From contig CM075351.1 of the NCBI GenBank assembly GCA_037693485.1, positions 102,194,001 to 102,258,000 of the forward strand: a stretch of 64,000 bases of DNA, given 5' to 3'. The position numbers and the translations under genes are program-made. Under the pieces are notes generated by a model. The model searched no databases, was not told the origin of the DNA, and saw only the letters and a program-made list of their open reading frames with translations. The DNA comes from Kitagawia praeruptora. Taxonomy: Eukaryota > Streptophyta > Magnoliopsida > Apiales > Apiaceae. Position 1 is the first letter of the stretch. Every line of letters begins with the position of its first letter. This document shows, piece after piece, positions 11,593 through 23,537 of this stretch.

Positions 11593-12148
11593 CCTACTCC
11601 ATTACAAACTAAAATTAACTACAAACTAAAAACTAAGCACTAATTTAATATTTCAAGCTAATCTAATGACCAAACTAGGGGTACCCCAATACAAAAAATG
11701 CTTAAACTAATTGGCTCTATCCAACAAAAAAAATAAAAATAAAATAAAAATAAAAAAAATCATTATTCACTTGATGACGTGGTAGTGGATTTCACTGGTT
11801 AACGGTGCTTCGCACCTTCTTGTACGGCGCTTCGCGCCTTTATCATTCTAAAGTTGTAAGGAATGGCAATCAATGGTAAAGGCAATAGACGATTGACGGG
11901 TGTGTCGAGAGCCTTCAGTCCTCATCACTACCTAACTCATCCGTTTACTGTCTTAAATGCTTCGCATTTCCACGGCAGGGATTTTTTTTTATTATTTTTA
12001 TTATTTTTTTTGTTGGATAGAGCCAATTATTTTAAGCATTTTTTGTGAAGGTACCCTTGGCGGAAACCTTAGAATAGATGAAATATAATTAATTTAGTGT
12101 TAGTTTGTAGTTTGTATTTAAGGATTGGTTTGTATTTGAGCAAAAACC
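11589..12148. mobile_element. Foldback element A, flanked by (TA)n
   Basis: About 170 bp at each end are inverted copies: ACAAACTAAAAACTAAGCAC, GGGGTACCCCAATAC and TTGGCTCTATCCAACAAAAA at the left match GTGTTAGTTTGTAGTTTGTA, GGTACCCTT and TTGTTGGATAGAGCCAATTA at the right. The single-copy middle (about 11770-11970) contains two small hairpins, GGTGCTTCGCACC and GGCGCTTCGCGCC. Both outer borders run straight into (TA)n. Confidence 0.8.
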
Positions 12149-12161
12149 TATATATATATAT

Positions 12162-12475
12162 AGTAGGGATCTAGAGAAAACCCCTTTAAAAGGAGAACTT
12201 AGAAAACTAAATTAAAATATAGCACATATGGTATTCAAACTGATCGTTGGGAGATGGAGAAAAATGTGGTGACATTAGATTTTAAAAAAATATCACTGAT
12301 TGACGGGAAAAATCAAATTAAAAACGGAGGGGATTAGGTGGGATTGTGTGTGTGAGTGTGTATTTGATTAGTGTGTGGGTGCCCCTGGCGGGGCCATTGA
12401 TTATAATTCATCCAATGGTTAGGATTAGTACCTTAGTTTTCTTCAAAAAAAAATAGTTCTCTTTTGATCATTTGC

Positions 12476-12476
<1 letters not shown>
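12162..12476. mobile_element. Short element B, flanked by (TA)n
   Basis: It begins GTAGGGATCTAGAGAAAACC and ends TAGTTCTCTTTTGATCATTTGCC. Inner terminal motifs GGAGAACTTAGAAAAC and AGTTTTCTTC...AGTTCTC are inverted and imperfect. It lies between a short (TA)7 tract shared with element A and the long (TA)n at 12477. No coding sequence. Confidence 0.55.
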
Positions 12477-12570
<94 letters not shown>

Positions 12571-12579
12571 ATATATATA
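12477..12579. repeat. (TA)n microsatellite
   Basis: About 100 bases of almost pure TA, interrupted once by TTTATA near 12556. Reading frames of alternating Tyr and Ile across it are not genes. Confidence 0.97.
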
Positions 12580-12972
12580 GTTAAGTTCTATGGAGACCAA
12601 TATTTTAGTGGAGATCGGAGACCATATATCAATCAAAACATTGCAAAAACATATTCATTGAAAATTATGTTCTACGAAAATCACTATTTCATTTATTTAA
12701 TTGAAAATCTTGAAAATCATATATGTTTTACAAGCAAATTTCATTAAAAATCTTGAAAATCATATATGTTCTGCAAACAAAACAATGCAGAACGTTTTGC
12801 TCTTCAAAACATGTTCTGCTTGCAAATCATATATGATCTTTAAGATTTTGAATGAAGTAATAATTTTCATTGAACATTCTTTGCAAAGATATATGTTTTG
12901 CAATGTTTTGAGTGCATAATGTATATGTCTCCACGGTCTCCACAAAAATGCTGGTCTCCATAGAACTTAATT
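12580..12972. mobile_element. Short inverted-repeat element C, flanked by (TA)n
   Basis: GTTAAGTTCTATGGAGACCA at the left matches TGGTCTCCATAGAACTTAA at the right. The similarity extends inward to about 45 bp (TTTAGTGGAGA against TCTCCACAAAAA). It is bounded on both sides by TA repeats. The interior has repeated TTGAAAATCATATATG and no gene. Confidence 0.8.
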
Positions 12973-12983
12973 CTATATATATA

Positions 12984-13443
12984 CTCGCTCCGTCCCAATT
13001 TACATGTCCCTTTTGAAAAAAATACGCATATTAATAAAAAGGTTGGTTGGATAAGTTTTTTCAATAAATAACCTTAATACACCACAGTCGGTACTCGGTT
13101 GGTTTTGATCTTAATTACGACCAATCTCGATGGTTGGTTATGATCGTTTGGAAATACTTATCAAAACCAACCAACTCTTGACGGTCGCATTTAAATTGGT
13201 CGCTAATGACCACTATTTCTTGTAGTGATAAATGCATTGATAAATAACCTTAATAAATGCATTAAAAATGAGAATAGAGTTAAGTTTTAAAGAAGTCGAG
13301 CAATGAAAATACAAATATAGTGGTAATTTTGAAAAATTAGATTTAAATTTGTATAGAAAAAAGAGATATTTGTATGAAAAGAATTATGTATTTTGGGACA
13401 AATTTTTTTTACAAAAGGGACATGTATTTTATGACAGAGGGAG
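12984..13443. mobile_element. Stowaway-like (Tc1/mariner) MITE
   Basis: The termini CTCGCTCCGTCCCA and TATGACAGAGGGAG are the typical CTCCCTCCGTCCCA ends with a few changes, followed inward by ACATGTCCCTTTTG and its inverse. TA dinucleotides flank both ends (12982-12983 and 13444-13445). It is longer than usual because a mini-CACTA element sits inside it. Confidence 0.88.
13080..13227. mobile_element. Mini-CACTA element nested in the Stowaway MITE
   Basis: The left end is CACCACAGTCGG and the right end is TATTTCTTGTAGTG, whose inverse is CACTACAAGAAATA. ATA is duplicated on both sides (13077-13079 and 13228-13230), as expected for CACTA elements. It is 148 bp with no coding capacity. The left terminus carries one change from CACTAC. 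Confidence 0.65.
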
Positions 13444-13717
13444 TATAATACAGACGAAGATTGGGGTTTAAAATTAACATAAAATCCACAATTGGCCCTT
13501 GAAAAATCCGTGAATTATCAAAAAGACCGCAACTGACACATATTAAAACACAACATTTATAGCAATCACATTATCAATCAAACTAACAGCTTATAAGAAT
13601 AGCTTTAACAAAACAACTCAAAACAGAAGCACAAACTGGTCCCATATATAGGGTATGACCTTGTGATGTCATTACAATTCCTAAGACCAAGACATTTGCT
13701 TGGCCACTCCAATTCAC

Positions 13718-14149
13718 CTAACTTTGAATTTGTTGAATCATGGCAAGATCTCTTGTCAGATTCATGACGGATGATTTAAACTCTATCAATCTCGACTTCA
13801 AGCTGTGGAGCTGCTCAAGTCCAAGGTCCTCAACAGGAGCTTCCCAGCAATGCAGCGTTTCACCTGGTTTCTTCTCCTTTGCAAGCGTTTCACCATAAGC
13901 CTTGTGGGCTTCCAACTGATTCTGCAACTCTGCTAGTTGCCGATTGAGTTCTCCCATATTAGATTCCACTGGTTCAAGTATATCATTTTTCTGACTGCCC
14001 AGAAATTCATCGGTGGTTCCTTTAACAACAGGATGTCCCCATGAGGACACTTTTTTTCCTAGAGAGAATACAATGAGTGCAATTTTCAAACACCAAAGTT
14101 TGCAAAGCTCATAGGCCTTTTTGAAAAAATCATTGGTCATTTTAGTCAT
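13718..14149 (-). pseudogene. Type I (M-alpha-like) MADS-box gene lacking part of the DNA-binding core
   Basis: The 143-residue frame reads DFFKKAYELCKLW and KIALIVFSLGKKVSSWGHP, the second half of a type I MADS domain of the AGL61/AGL62 group. A coiled-coil segment (GELNRQLAELQNQLEAHK) and a WEAP-VEDLGLEQL motif follow, both usual downstream in that group. In frame upstream the sequence reads QKFEMTKMTN, the start of the domain. KMTN is then followed directly by DFFKKA, so the intervening stretch of about 13-15 residues, which normally holds the basic FSKRR motif that touches DNA, is absent without a frame change. The true N-terminus is not clear. It could be a pseudogene or a protein that dimerises without binding DNA. 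Confidence 0.75.
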
Positions 14150-14726
14150 CTCAAACTTTTGGCTACACTTGATATTAGGAACAAAATACAGAAGACAACC
14201 GAGTTTATAGGTGAGTTTAGCTTAGAATGTCACATGAAAGTCATGTGAGGTTACAGGGAATCACCAAAAATTGAAGTGTCTAATCATGTTTGAATTAATT
14301 ACCATTTGTGCATTGAATAATTGTCCATTTCTTTTAGATAAAATAATTACTATATTCTCTAAATATGTAATTAATTTGACAAAATGAAAATTGTGATATT
14401 GTTGACTAAAGTAGCCTGTATAGAAAGACTTTTTGAAAAATATATAAATTTGTTATTAATATTAATTTAAGACTAGTAGAAATTATAAAAATCTCTAGAT
14501 ACAAAACTGATAAAGGCGTCATTCATTCAAAGATGGTAACTAATCAAGAAAGAATTATAAAAATATATAATATAGATATTATTATTAATTTGACATTGTA
14601 AGAAATTTTAAAAATCTCTAGATAAAAAACTGATAAATATGTTATTCTTTCAAATATGGTAACTAATAAAGAGAGAATTCAATATTATTAATTCTTCAAG
14701 ATTTTTTGGAAAAAATATAAATTTGA

Positions 14727-15380
14727 CATTAGTATTAATTTGACAATATTAGAAATTATAAAAATCGCTAGATAAAAAACTAATAAAAGTGTAGTTCATT
14801 CAAATATGGTAACTAATCAAAAGAGAATTCTATTCTATTAATTCTTTTTCTAAGGGTAATAGAATTCATGTGATAATAGATTGAGATGACTAAAATGAAG
14901 TAATCTTATCATCACATTTTCCAAAAGGACCTTCAGTCTTATTGAAAAAGCCACAAGTTTTGTTAGGTTTGTGTATACATGTACATCATTACACTGTATT
15001 TGGCTCTATAAACTTTGTATTTCATATATAATAACCCATTTATTAAAGAATTATAAATTAATATATCTTATAAATTAATTAATTTTATATGTAAATTGTG
15101 TGTTTTGTTGTAAATTTGACATTGGTATTAATTTGACACTATTAGAAATTATAAAAATTTCTAGATAAAAAACTAATAAAAGTATAGTTCATTCAAATAT
15201 GGTAACCAATCAAGTGAGAATTCTATTTTATTAATTCTTTTTCTAAGGGTAATAGAATTCATGTGATAATAGATTGAGATGACTAAAATGAAGTAATCTT
15301 ATGGTCACGTTCTCCAAAAGCCCCTTTCAATCTTATTGAAAAAGCCATAAGTTTTGTTAGGTTTGTGTATACATGTACAT
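14727..15380. repeat. Direct duplication of about 262 bp
   Basis: 14727-14988 and 15117-15380 are near-identical, sharing TATGGTAAC, TTTTTCTAAGGGTAATAG, GATTGAGATGACTAAAATG and GTTTGTGTATACATGTACAT. A third, weaker copy lies near 14455-14700. No coding sequence. Confidence 0.8.
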
Positions 15381-15700
15381 AGACCTAGCAAATCCGATAA
15401 TGGGATTGGATTCGGTTCTGATCAATTTTGGTTCTGACTTATTTTAATATTGTTCAAATCAGATTGGATTTGATTCGGATCTAATTATGGTTTTTGCATA
15501 CTTTTGATCGGTTTCGGTTCGGATCGGGTTGATTTCGGATCAGATTGATTTCACATAAAAATTGGATAAATTTTGGGTCGGATCGGTTCAGATCTTTTCT
15601 TATCTCGGATCGGATTTTGTTTGGATCAAAATAAATTTGTTCTGAATAATGTTGTATTCGTTTTAAAATCATCATCTAATGTCATTTTTTGATTCAGAAT
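15381..15700. repeat. Dispersed GGATCGG/TTCGGTT-rich repeat
   Basis: Short alternating runs of GATTCGGTT, TCGGATCGG and GATTTGATTCGG. The reverse-strand frame is a run of Arg, Ser, Asp and Ile from the repeat and is not a gene. Confidence 0.5.
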
Positions 15701-16195
15701 TTATACATACCCACGTAGTCGTCCAACCAAATTTTAAAATCAAATTTTGGCTTTTATAATTTTTTAAATTTTTTTAATTTATTTTCAAACTAGTTAAAAA
15801 TGAGGAAAAAATAGAAAAAAATAGAAAATTAGTGAAAGTAGGGTAACATTCATCACAAAAATAGTGAGTATGACTACTTTGGTGTGTATCAATTTCGGCT
15901 CAACATTTTGCCTTTTTCCTATTTATATTTAATTTTATAGTTTATTTTAGAAACAAGTTAAAAATTGGAAAAAAAATCAAAAAAATAGAAAATTAGTGAA
16001 AATATGGTAACCTTCATCACACAAATAGTGAGTATGACCACTTGGTTGTACATGAATTTTTGTTCAAAATTTGGTCTTTCTCTATTTTCATTTAATTTTT
16101 TATTTATTTTACAAACTAGCTAAAAATGGGAAGACAATTTTAGTTCAGAATTTGGTCTTTTTCATTTAAAATAAATTTTGTTTTCTCTAATAACT
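15700..16195. other. AT-rich spacer with imperfect repeats
   Basis: Three imperfect copies of a segment containing CATCACA-AAATAGTGAGTATGA and TTTATTTTA-AAACTAG lie between 15780 and 16130. Nothing coding. Confidence 0.4.
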
Positions 16196-16650
16196 TTAAA
16201 AAGGAGGGTTCTTGACAACCGTAAAGTTGGATCGCCGATAAATATTTTTAAAAAAAAAATCGAAACACGAATCAGGTACGAAGCCTTGTTTAGGGGTATT
16301 AGTCAAAGTACTAGTTGATCGTTAAATTACCAAATCAAATAAATTTATTTTTTTCTTAAATTTTGGCAATAACTCGAGAAATATTTTTTAAAAAAATCAA
16401 AATACGAATCAAGGACGAAACCCTGTTTAGGTGTACTAGTCAAAGTACTAGTTGACCGTTAAATTACCGAATCAGATAAATTTATTTTTTTTCTTAAAAT
16501 TTAGCAATAACATGAAAAAAGACGGTTCTTGACATTGGATCGTCGAGAAATATCTTTCAAAAAATTGAAACACGAATCAGAGACGAAACCCTATTTAGTG
16601 GTACTAGTCAAAAGTACTAGTTGACCATTAAATTATAAAACCAAACTAGT
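16195..16650. repeat. Three-copy tandem repeat carrying a GTTGGATCG core
   Basis: Units contain CGAAACACGAATCA, GACGAAACCCTGTTTAG and AGTCAAAGTACTAGTTGACC, starting near 16250, 16395 and 16550. The first and last carry TTGACA followed by GTTGGATCG, similar to the core of the 173-bp array at 1111-3135. Confidence 0.75.
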
Positions 16651-16779
16651 GCTTCCAAAAAGTAACATGATAACACGTAATATCACTCTCCCACTTTTTT
16701 AATTGCAAATTTCTAATACTTCAAAGTTCAAATCAGACCATAATTTGAGTTAGAGCCTTGATACAGAGTTACAAGTGTG

Positions 16780-17153
16780 TTCAGTACAAACAAGACCATA
16801 ATCTCATTCACTTGTATTAACCCTGCAATTTATCGCATGACACGAAACGACATAAAATGAAATTTAGTGTTTGTTTTCATTTTGTGTATACGACACGAAA
16901 TGACACAAACACGAAAGTACAAGACCGAGATTTAATGTCGAATTGTGTTTGCCCTTTAGGTACACAACATGAAATACACAAAATAAATAAATAATAATAT
17001 AAATAATAATATTCATATAAGATAAATTTATTTTTATATTGAATAAATAAATTTTTATCTATAGTATATATTATACATACTTTTATTATGTTGTTTGTAA
17101 ATATGATGTAAATATATATATTTTTTGTACATGTTTGTAATAATTTTACTAAA
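16780..17153. repeat. ACACGA-rich dispersed repeat, left half
   Basis: Contains ACACGAAACGACATAAAATG and GACACAAACACGAAAGTAC. Sequence of the same kind (ACACGAACACGAAATATATG, ACGACACAAATGTAC) continues right of the CACTA element at 31955-32180. The element therefore inserted into a pre-existing dispersed repeat. Confidence 0.6.
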
Positions 17154-17156
17154 AAT

Positions 17157-17490
17157 CACTAGTACAAAACTGATCTTTTACGTCGCCTCTTTTACGTCGC
17201 ACATAAAGAAAGGCGACGTATATTGTACTTTATACGTCGCATTTTCAAAAGGGCGACGTATAAAGTACATTTGAGATGACTTTATACGTCGGTTTAGGAG
17301 ACATGCGTCGTATATTGTTCACATATACGTCGGTTCAGTTTTAACCGACGTAGAAAAAGACATTTTACGTCGGTGTTTTTATCCGTCGTATAAAGTGTTA
17401 GAACATATACGTCGGCTTTCTAGTTATGCGACATATAAAACATAAATATATACGACGGTTTCAGAAATCCGACGTATATTCTTATAAATA
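17157..17490. repeat. 5' terminus and subterminal TACGTCG repeats
   Basis: Over a dozen TACGTCG or CGACGTA motifs in both orientations, such as TTTTACGTCGCACA, TATACGTCGGTTTAGG and CCGACGTATATTC. Such motifs bind the transposase in En/Spm elements; that role here is inferred from the family. Confidence 0.88.
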
Positions 17491-17519
17491 AATTTAAAAA
17501 ATATTACTATTTGGTACTT

Positions 17520-17748
17520 AATTAGAAGAATTGACAGTCAATCCGTTCTTCCCCCAAATCAGACATACTCATCTCGCTCTCTAAACTAAAAACCCAATCT
17601 TCAAAAACCCCGCTCACTACCTGCTACTTAATTGGGTTCGAATTCCTCTCCTAATTGGGTTTGCTTCGGATTTAGCTCACTACCTGCATTCATCAATCTT
17701 CTTGCGTTCTTCTTGTTGCCTCTCTCCGGACTTCTCACTCGGTACTGC

Positions 17749-17779
<31 letters not shown>

Positions 17780-19433
17780 TCTCTCTCTCTGCTAATACAT
17801 AAATACTTGTATGTATTTATGCTACTGTGATTAGTGAAGTTAGGGTTTCTTTTCTTGATTTGACTTTTTAGTGCTCAATTTGGGTAAATTTAGGGTTCTT
17901 GATCTAGGGAATTGTAATTAGGGTTATACAGTTTTAATTTTTAGGGATTTAAAGTTGTAAAGTTTTGATGTTTACGAGTTGGGTACCGGTGTTTGAATAT
18001 GTGTTGTTTAACTTGGATTTTTCTCCTTCTCTAGCTGTTAAAAGAACCTAGGACATTAATTAAGATATAAATTAACTCTGATTGAAGAAATTAACATTGC
18101 AAAACGTAAGGATAAAACAGAGGTGTAACCAGGAGAATTTAGTTAGTTCACATTCAGAATTTAGAAATGCAAAACAGGGATTACAAATTAAAATGGTAAA
18201 ACAAATCTTCATTCCTATTGGATGTTGCTCCTGTGAGTTGTGACCTGTCCTGTTTCCTGCAATCCTGCTGGGTACTGCTGGCTGCTCCTGTAATATGATT
18301 AGGCTTGACCATTAACGATGAACATAGATTCCGAGATCAGAATGACATAAAACAATAACTAATGGAAATTTATACAAAAACTAAATGACTGATCAAGTAA
18401 CAAGATTCACACATAAAAATTAATATACACAGAAAGACATAATATACACCATATAACATATTTGATAATTTAAACAGGAAGACTTAATATATACCATATA
18501 ACATGGTAGATTGGTAGACGTAGACGTAGACAAGTGACAACAGATGCAGACTGTAAAGCTGACCAATGAGCTGAATGAACTTCACACTTCATTTGCTCTG
18601 ACCAAGTGACTATACCTAATGTAAAAAAATAGGAACAATCCTATAGATAGTAATATGAGTGACTACCGAATAAACCATAGGTGAGAACTGAGAACATAAA
18701 CAGCAGAAATTAATTATCTCAGAACAAATGCAGATAGACAGATTGCAGAGAGCCAGAGACACAGAAATATGAATGTTATTTATTAATATTCTGATTTAAA
18801 TAATTAGGTTTTTTCGGTTAACCGAGGTAAAAAACGAAACACGGAAAAGGTAGGGTTATTTAATACAAGAATGATACGTGTTGCGTGTATGTTTATAATT
18901 TTTAGATATATAGGCTATTATTCAAGGCAATTATGCATAAAGTGGCAATTGCATGAGCATCTCCTTTGTCGTGTTCCCTTTTTTCAGCTTAATAATCGAG
19001 TCATGATTGTCCCATTTTAGGAACAATGCAACTGTTAACTACTAATAGTAAAACAATATGTATTAGGTGATGGAATTAGGTTGGACTGAACTAGTAATAA
19101 ACATTTAGCTTTGAGGTATAATTTTTACAAGTAATTTTTATAACAGCATATATCATATAACAAAACTTTTCAGTTTTTCAGTTTCATATATCGTATACAT
19201 TATGTACACCAGATTTTCAGTTTCATATTTGTATAGATTTGTCTAAAATCTATCCAAATCTGAAACTGAAAATAAATTCCATACAAATCTGAAACTGAAA
19301 ATAAATTCCATATAAACTAAAATCTATACAAATCTATGCATTAAAATTTTAAAAATATTTAAATCTACTATTATGTTAAATATCAATGATCCTATAATTT
19401 AAATCTACTATTGAATTATTGTAGTAATACCTC
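17520..19433 (+). promoter_or_regulatory. Leader and long 5' intron region of the transposase gene
   Basis: 17560-17790 is pyrimidine-rich leader-like sequence with (CT)n at 17750-17788 and a possible donor in CTCGGTACTG near 17741. From 17800 to 19433 no coding sequence is visible, only AT-rich DNA with repeats such as ATACAAATCTGAAACTGAAAA near 19250-19310. I infer an intron reaching the ATG at 19434. Confidence 0.4.
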
Positions 19434-22400
19434 ATGGATCGGCATACATGGATGTACAAGATTTCACGTACAACGATCGAGTATATTGATGGTGTTCAAG
19501 ACTTTATTACTTGTGCGATGCTATACATGGAAAAGAAGAAGAAGGAAGAGGGAAAAGAACAAATGATCTTATGTCCATGCCGTGATTGTAATAATTTAAA
19601 AAAGTATCGTAGTGTTGATACAGTGCAAGATCATCTTTTTCGTCGTGGTTTTAAGGAGGGTTATGTGAAGTGGATCTGGCATGGTGAAGGAGTAGACTCT
19701 ACGAGGACCTCAGGTACAAAACGTGGTAGGGAGGAAGATAGTATGGCTAACAATGATGAAGAAGATATGGGGAATGATAGGGTAGAGGAGATGATACAAG
19801 ATATAGAAGATCATTTCATGCACGAACCGAACATTCTTACTAGTTTGGTTGACGATTCCAAGAAACTTCTATATCACGGGTGCAAAGATCAATTTACTAG
19901 GCTGTCTACAACCTTGAAGTTGTGTAAGTTAAAAGTAAAGCATAATTGGAGTGACAAGAGTTTCACAGAGATGCTTCAAATTTTAGGAGAAATACTTCCC
20001 ACTCCTAACCAGCTCCCTACTTCTACCTACGCGGCGAAAAAGATACTTTGTCCCATGGGCATGAATGTGAAAAAGATACATGCTTGCCCAAATGACTGTG
20101 TGTTGTTCCGAAATGAGCACGAAGATTTAGACGTGTGTCCCAAATGTGGAGCATCTAGGTACAGGCGACAAGGCAATAATACTTCTGAAGAGGATAAGAC
20201 TAGGCCTCCTGCGAAGGTAATGTGGTATTTACCTATAGTGCAGCGATTCAGACGCCTCTTTGCAAGTGCAAAAGATGCAAAGCTTCTCAAATGGCATGTA
20301 GAAGGGAGAAAATCTGATGGGATGCTCAGACACCCTGCTGACTCTCCACAATGGAGAACCATTGATGGAAAGTTTCCTGAATTTGGCATGGAACCTAGAA
20401 ATCTACGACTTGGATTATGTGCAGATGGCATGAATCCATATCGCACTATGAGTTGTACTCATAGCACCTGGCCAGTTCTTTTGACGGTTTATAATTTGCC
20501 ACCGTGGTTATGCATGAAGCGCAAGTATATAATGTTAACGTTGTTAATATCAGGTCCTAAGGAAGCGGGGAATAACATAGATGTTTATCTTCAGCCGCTG
20601 ATTGAAGACTTAAAACTATTGTGGGATGAAGGTGTGACGGTTTATGATGCATACAGTCAATCTGATTTCACTTTACGTGCCATGATATTCTGCACCATAA
20701 ATGATTTTCCTGCCTATGGAAACCTTTCAGGGTACACCACTAAAGGAGCCAAAGCATGTCCAATCTGTGAAGAGGGTACGATTGATCGACGGTTAAAAAA
20801 TTGCAAAAAAAATGTTTATATGGGTCACCGAGCATTTCTTCCTTCTAATCACCCTTATCGGAAAAAGAAAAAGTCTTTTGATGGAACTATCGAGTCTCGA
20901 GTTGCTCCGTTGCCTTTATCTGGAAAGCAAGTTTTTGAACGGGTCAAAGATATCGATGTTGTACTAGGGAAACTTTATAAAAAGCCCAGCCAAAGCAAAG
21001 TTTGGAAGAAGAGATCTATTTTTTGGGATCTTCCATATTGGGAACACTTACAGGTTAGACATTGTCTTGACTTTATGCATATTGAAAAAAATGTATGTGA
21101 AAGCATTATTGGGACATTGTTAAATATACCTGGAAAGACAAAAGATGGGATGAATGCCAGATTAGACATGGAAGAAATGGGTATACGAACAGAATTAGCA
21201 CCACAAGTTTTGGGAACCCGTTAATATTTACCTCCAGCTTGTTATACTCTTTCTAGGAAGGAAAAACGTAGCTTTTGTGAGTGTTTATCAGGTGTTAAGG
21301 TTCCATCTGGATATTCTTCAAACATTAAAAGGCTCGTGTCGATGAAAGATTTGAAACTGGTGGGGCTGAAGTCACATGATTGTCATGTGTTAATGCAACA
21401 TTTAATACCGATTGCCATTCGAGGGATATTGCCGAAGCATGTGAGAATTGTTATCACAAAATTATGTTTCTTCTTCAATGCTATATGCAGCAAGGTGATT
21501 GATCCTATGATGTTGGATACATTACAAGCTGATATTATACTTACTCTTTGCGAATTTGAAATGTATTTTTCAGTTGCACTCTTTGATATTATGTTTCATT
21601 TAATTATTCATCTGGTGAGAGAGGTTAAGCTATGTGTTCCGTTACATTTGCGACAAATGTATCCTTTTGAGAGATTCTTGTGTACCCTGAAAGCATATGT
21701 AAGGAATCGGTACCGACCAGAAGGTAGCATAATTGAAGGATATTCTGTTGAAGAGACTATTGAATTTTGCACAGAGTATTTAGCTGCTGCGGATCCTATT
21801 GGGATTCCTAAATCTCGTCATGAGGGTAGACTTGAAGGTCATGGTACTTTGGGAAATAAAATGATTTCTCCAAGTGCTGAATTAATTGACAGAGCCCATT
21901 TATTTGTCCTACAACACATGACTGAAGTTGATCCTTACTTAAAAGAACACATAGCCTTGATTCGGCAGATGTATCCTTCAAAAAGTGGGAAGTGGGTTAC
22001 AAATGAACACAATCGTTCGTTTAGTCGATGGTTCAAAGAACAAGTAATGTCTCATTTGTCACAAAATCCTGGCGCCATTTCCAATACATTAAAATGGTTG
22101 GCATATGGCCCTGACATGCCTGTGAGATCATATGAAGGTTATGATATAAATGGGTACAGTTTCTATTCACAACGTCAAGATGCCAAAAGTACTATGCAAA
22201 ATAGTGGCGTGTCGGTAGAAGCTTCATCAACAGAATTTGGTAGAGGTAAAGATAGTGCATCACGAGATGTGAAGCAGTCATACTATGGGGTAATTGAAGA
22301 AATTTGGGAGCTCGGGTACAAAGAATTCAATATTACTCTTTTTAGATGTAAATGGTTTGACAATAAGCGTGGTGTGCGGACTGATGAGTCGGGATTTACT

Positions 22401-22622
22401 CTAGTAGACTTTAGCCGGGTTGGCCATGAAGATGACCCGTTTATATTTGCAACACAAGTGAAGCAAGTGTTTTATATTCGAGACCCGGTAGATTCTAAGT
22501 GGTCGATTGTTCTTGAAGGTAAGAGACGTATTCTTGGTGTTGAAAATGTTGAAGACGAGGAAGAGTATAACCAATTTGATGATAACCCCCATTTTCAAAT
22601 GGTCTACCAACCTCAAATGTGA
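19434..22622 (+). pseudogene. CACTA transposase (TNP2-like), one premature stop
   Basis: The ATG at 19434 opens MDRHTWMY, the start of the plant transposase-associated domain, with CPCRDCNN and HLFRRGF. The Transposase_21 domain follows: CPKCGASRYR, WYLPIVQRFRRLF, GMLRHPADSPQWR, LGLCADGMNPY, NNIDVYLQPLIEDL and CPICEE. After residue 596 an in-frame TAA (21222-21224) interrupts; the same frame continues YLPPACYTLSRKEKRSF and LVGLKSHDCHVLMQ (DUF4218-type), then a DUF4216-type region (YYGVIEEIWEL, LVDFSRVGHEDDPFIFA). The frame ends at 22622, but NDHDEGLWI, a usual C-terminal motif, lies just downstream in another frame, so a small indel near 22620 is likely. Transposase binds the termini and excises the element. 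No introns are needed after the ATG. Confidence 0.93.
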
Positions 22623-23537
22623 ACGAGACTATGGATGTGGATTATTTACGTAATGACCATGATGAAGGACTATGGATTGATCGCCAAGTATGAGGGCTGT
22701 TAGTCAATCAACTAGAACAATGTTCACGGTTTTCTAAAGCGAAACTCTACGGGGACATTCTGTCTTCGATCAAGAGCTAATAAGTTTCGAAAATAGATTT
22801 AAGCGGACTTTCATCAAACAGATAATACATAGTAATTTAAATTCTTTATTAGTTGCAAGTCATAATTAAGTATGAATCTAGAAATTTATCTTAAACAACT
22901 AAACAGAAACATCAGAATCAGTGATATTAGTGAATAAATAAATCATTAAATATGAGTATATCTGTACTCATAAAAAGTTTCAAATAATTCTCATCTGTTT
23001 AGGTTGAGTAGCAACTAGTGTACTCATACCTAACTCATAAAAACTCTGGCTGGTGCTTAAGGCTGGTGCTGTGATTAGTTTTTAACTATATAATCTTAAA
23101 ATTTTGCTTCCTTTTTGTGATCTATGTGCACACTTGGTTGGAAAACAGGCAAACAAACAATATATATACATTAATTGGAGTCTAGTTAACTGTAGATATA
23201 TGATATTAACTGTATATATATTCTGAAAATGCAAAAGATATTAACGTGCTGCTATCGCAAATCATGTCATCTTCCCTGCTGCCACAATCACCTGTTAATC
23301 TGGTAATAAAGATTTTAAGGAAATTGGCATCACAGATATTGCCATACTATAATTTCACTTCTGGTTTTGCTACCAATTTTATACAGTGCATTAGAGTAAG
23401 AAAACCTTAGATGTTAGATCACTTCATCAGATTGCTTAATCTCGTAATTAGGTTTGTGATCTCATGAAAATGATTTCCCTGCGGATGAGTTTACTTGATC
23501 ATTGTATCACTAAGATCTTTAGTGGCATTAAATATAC
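22623..23537. other. CACTA interior without recognised genes
   Basis: AT-rich sequence after the transposase. A segment near 23265-23300 on the minus strand (GTGATTGTGGCAGCAGGG after AACAG) might be a further exon of the captured gene to the right, but I cannot identify it. Confidence 0.35.

Noticed and set aside
12472..12747. Open frame of alternating Tyr and Ile
   Set aside because: It is a translation of (TA)n; the same happens at 37446-37650.
15481..15675. Minus-strand frame rich in Arg, Ser and Asn
   Set aside because: Translation of a GGATCGG dispersed repeat.
20027..20446. 139-codon minus-strand frame
   Set aside because: Shadow of the transposase coding frame.
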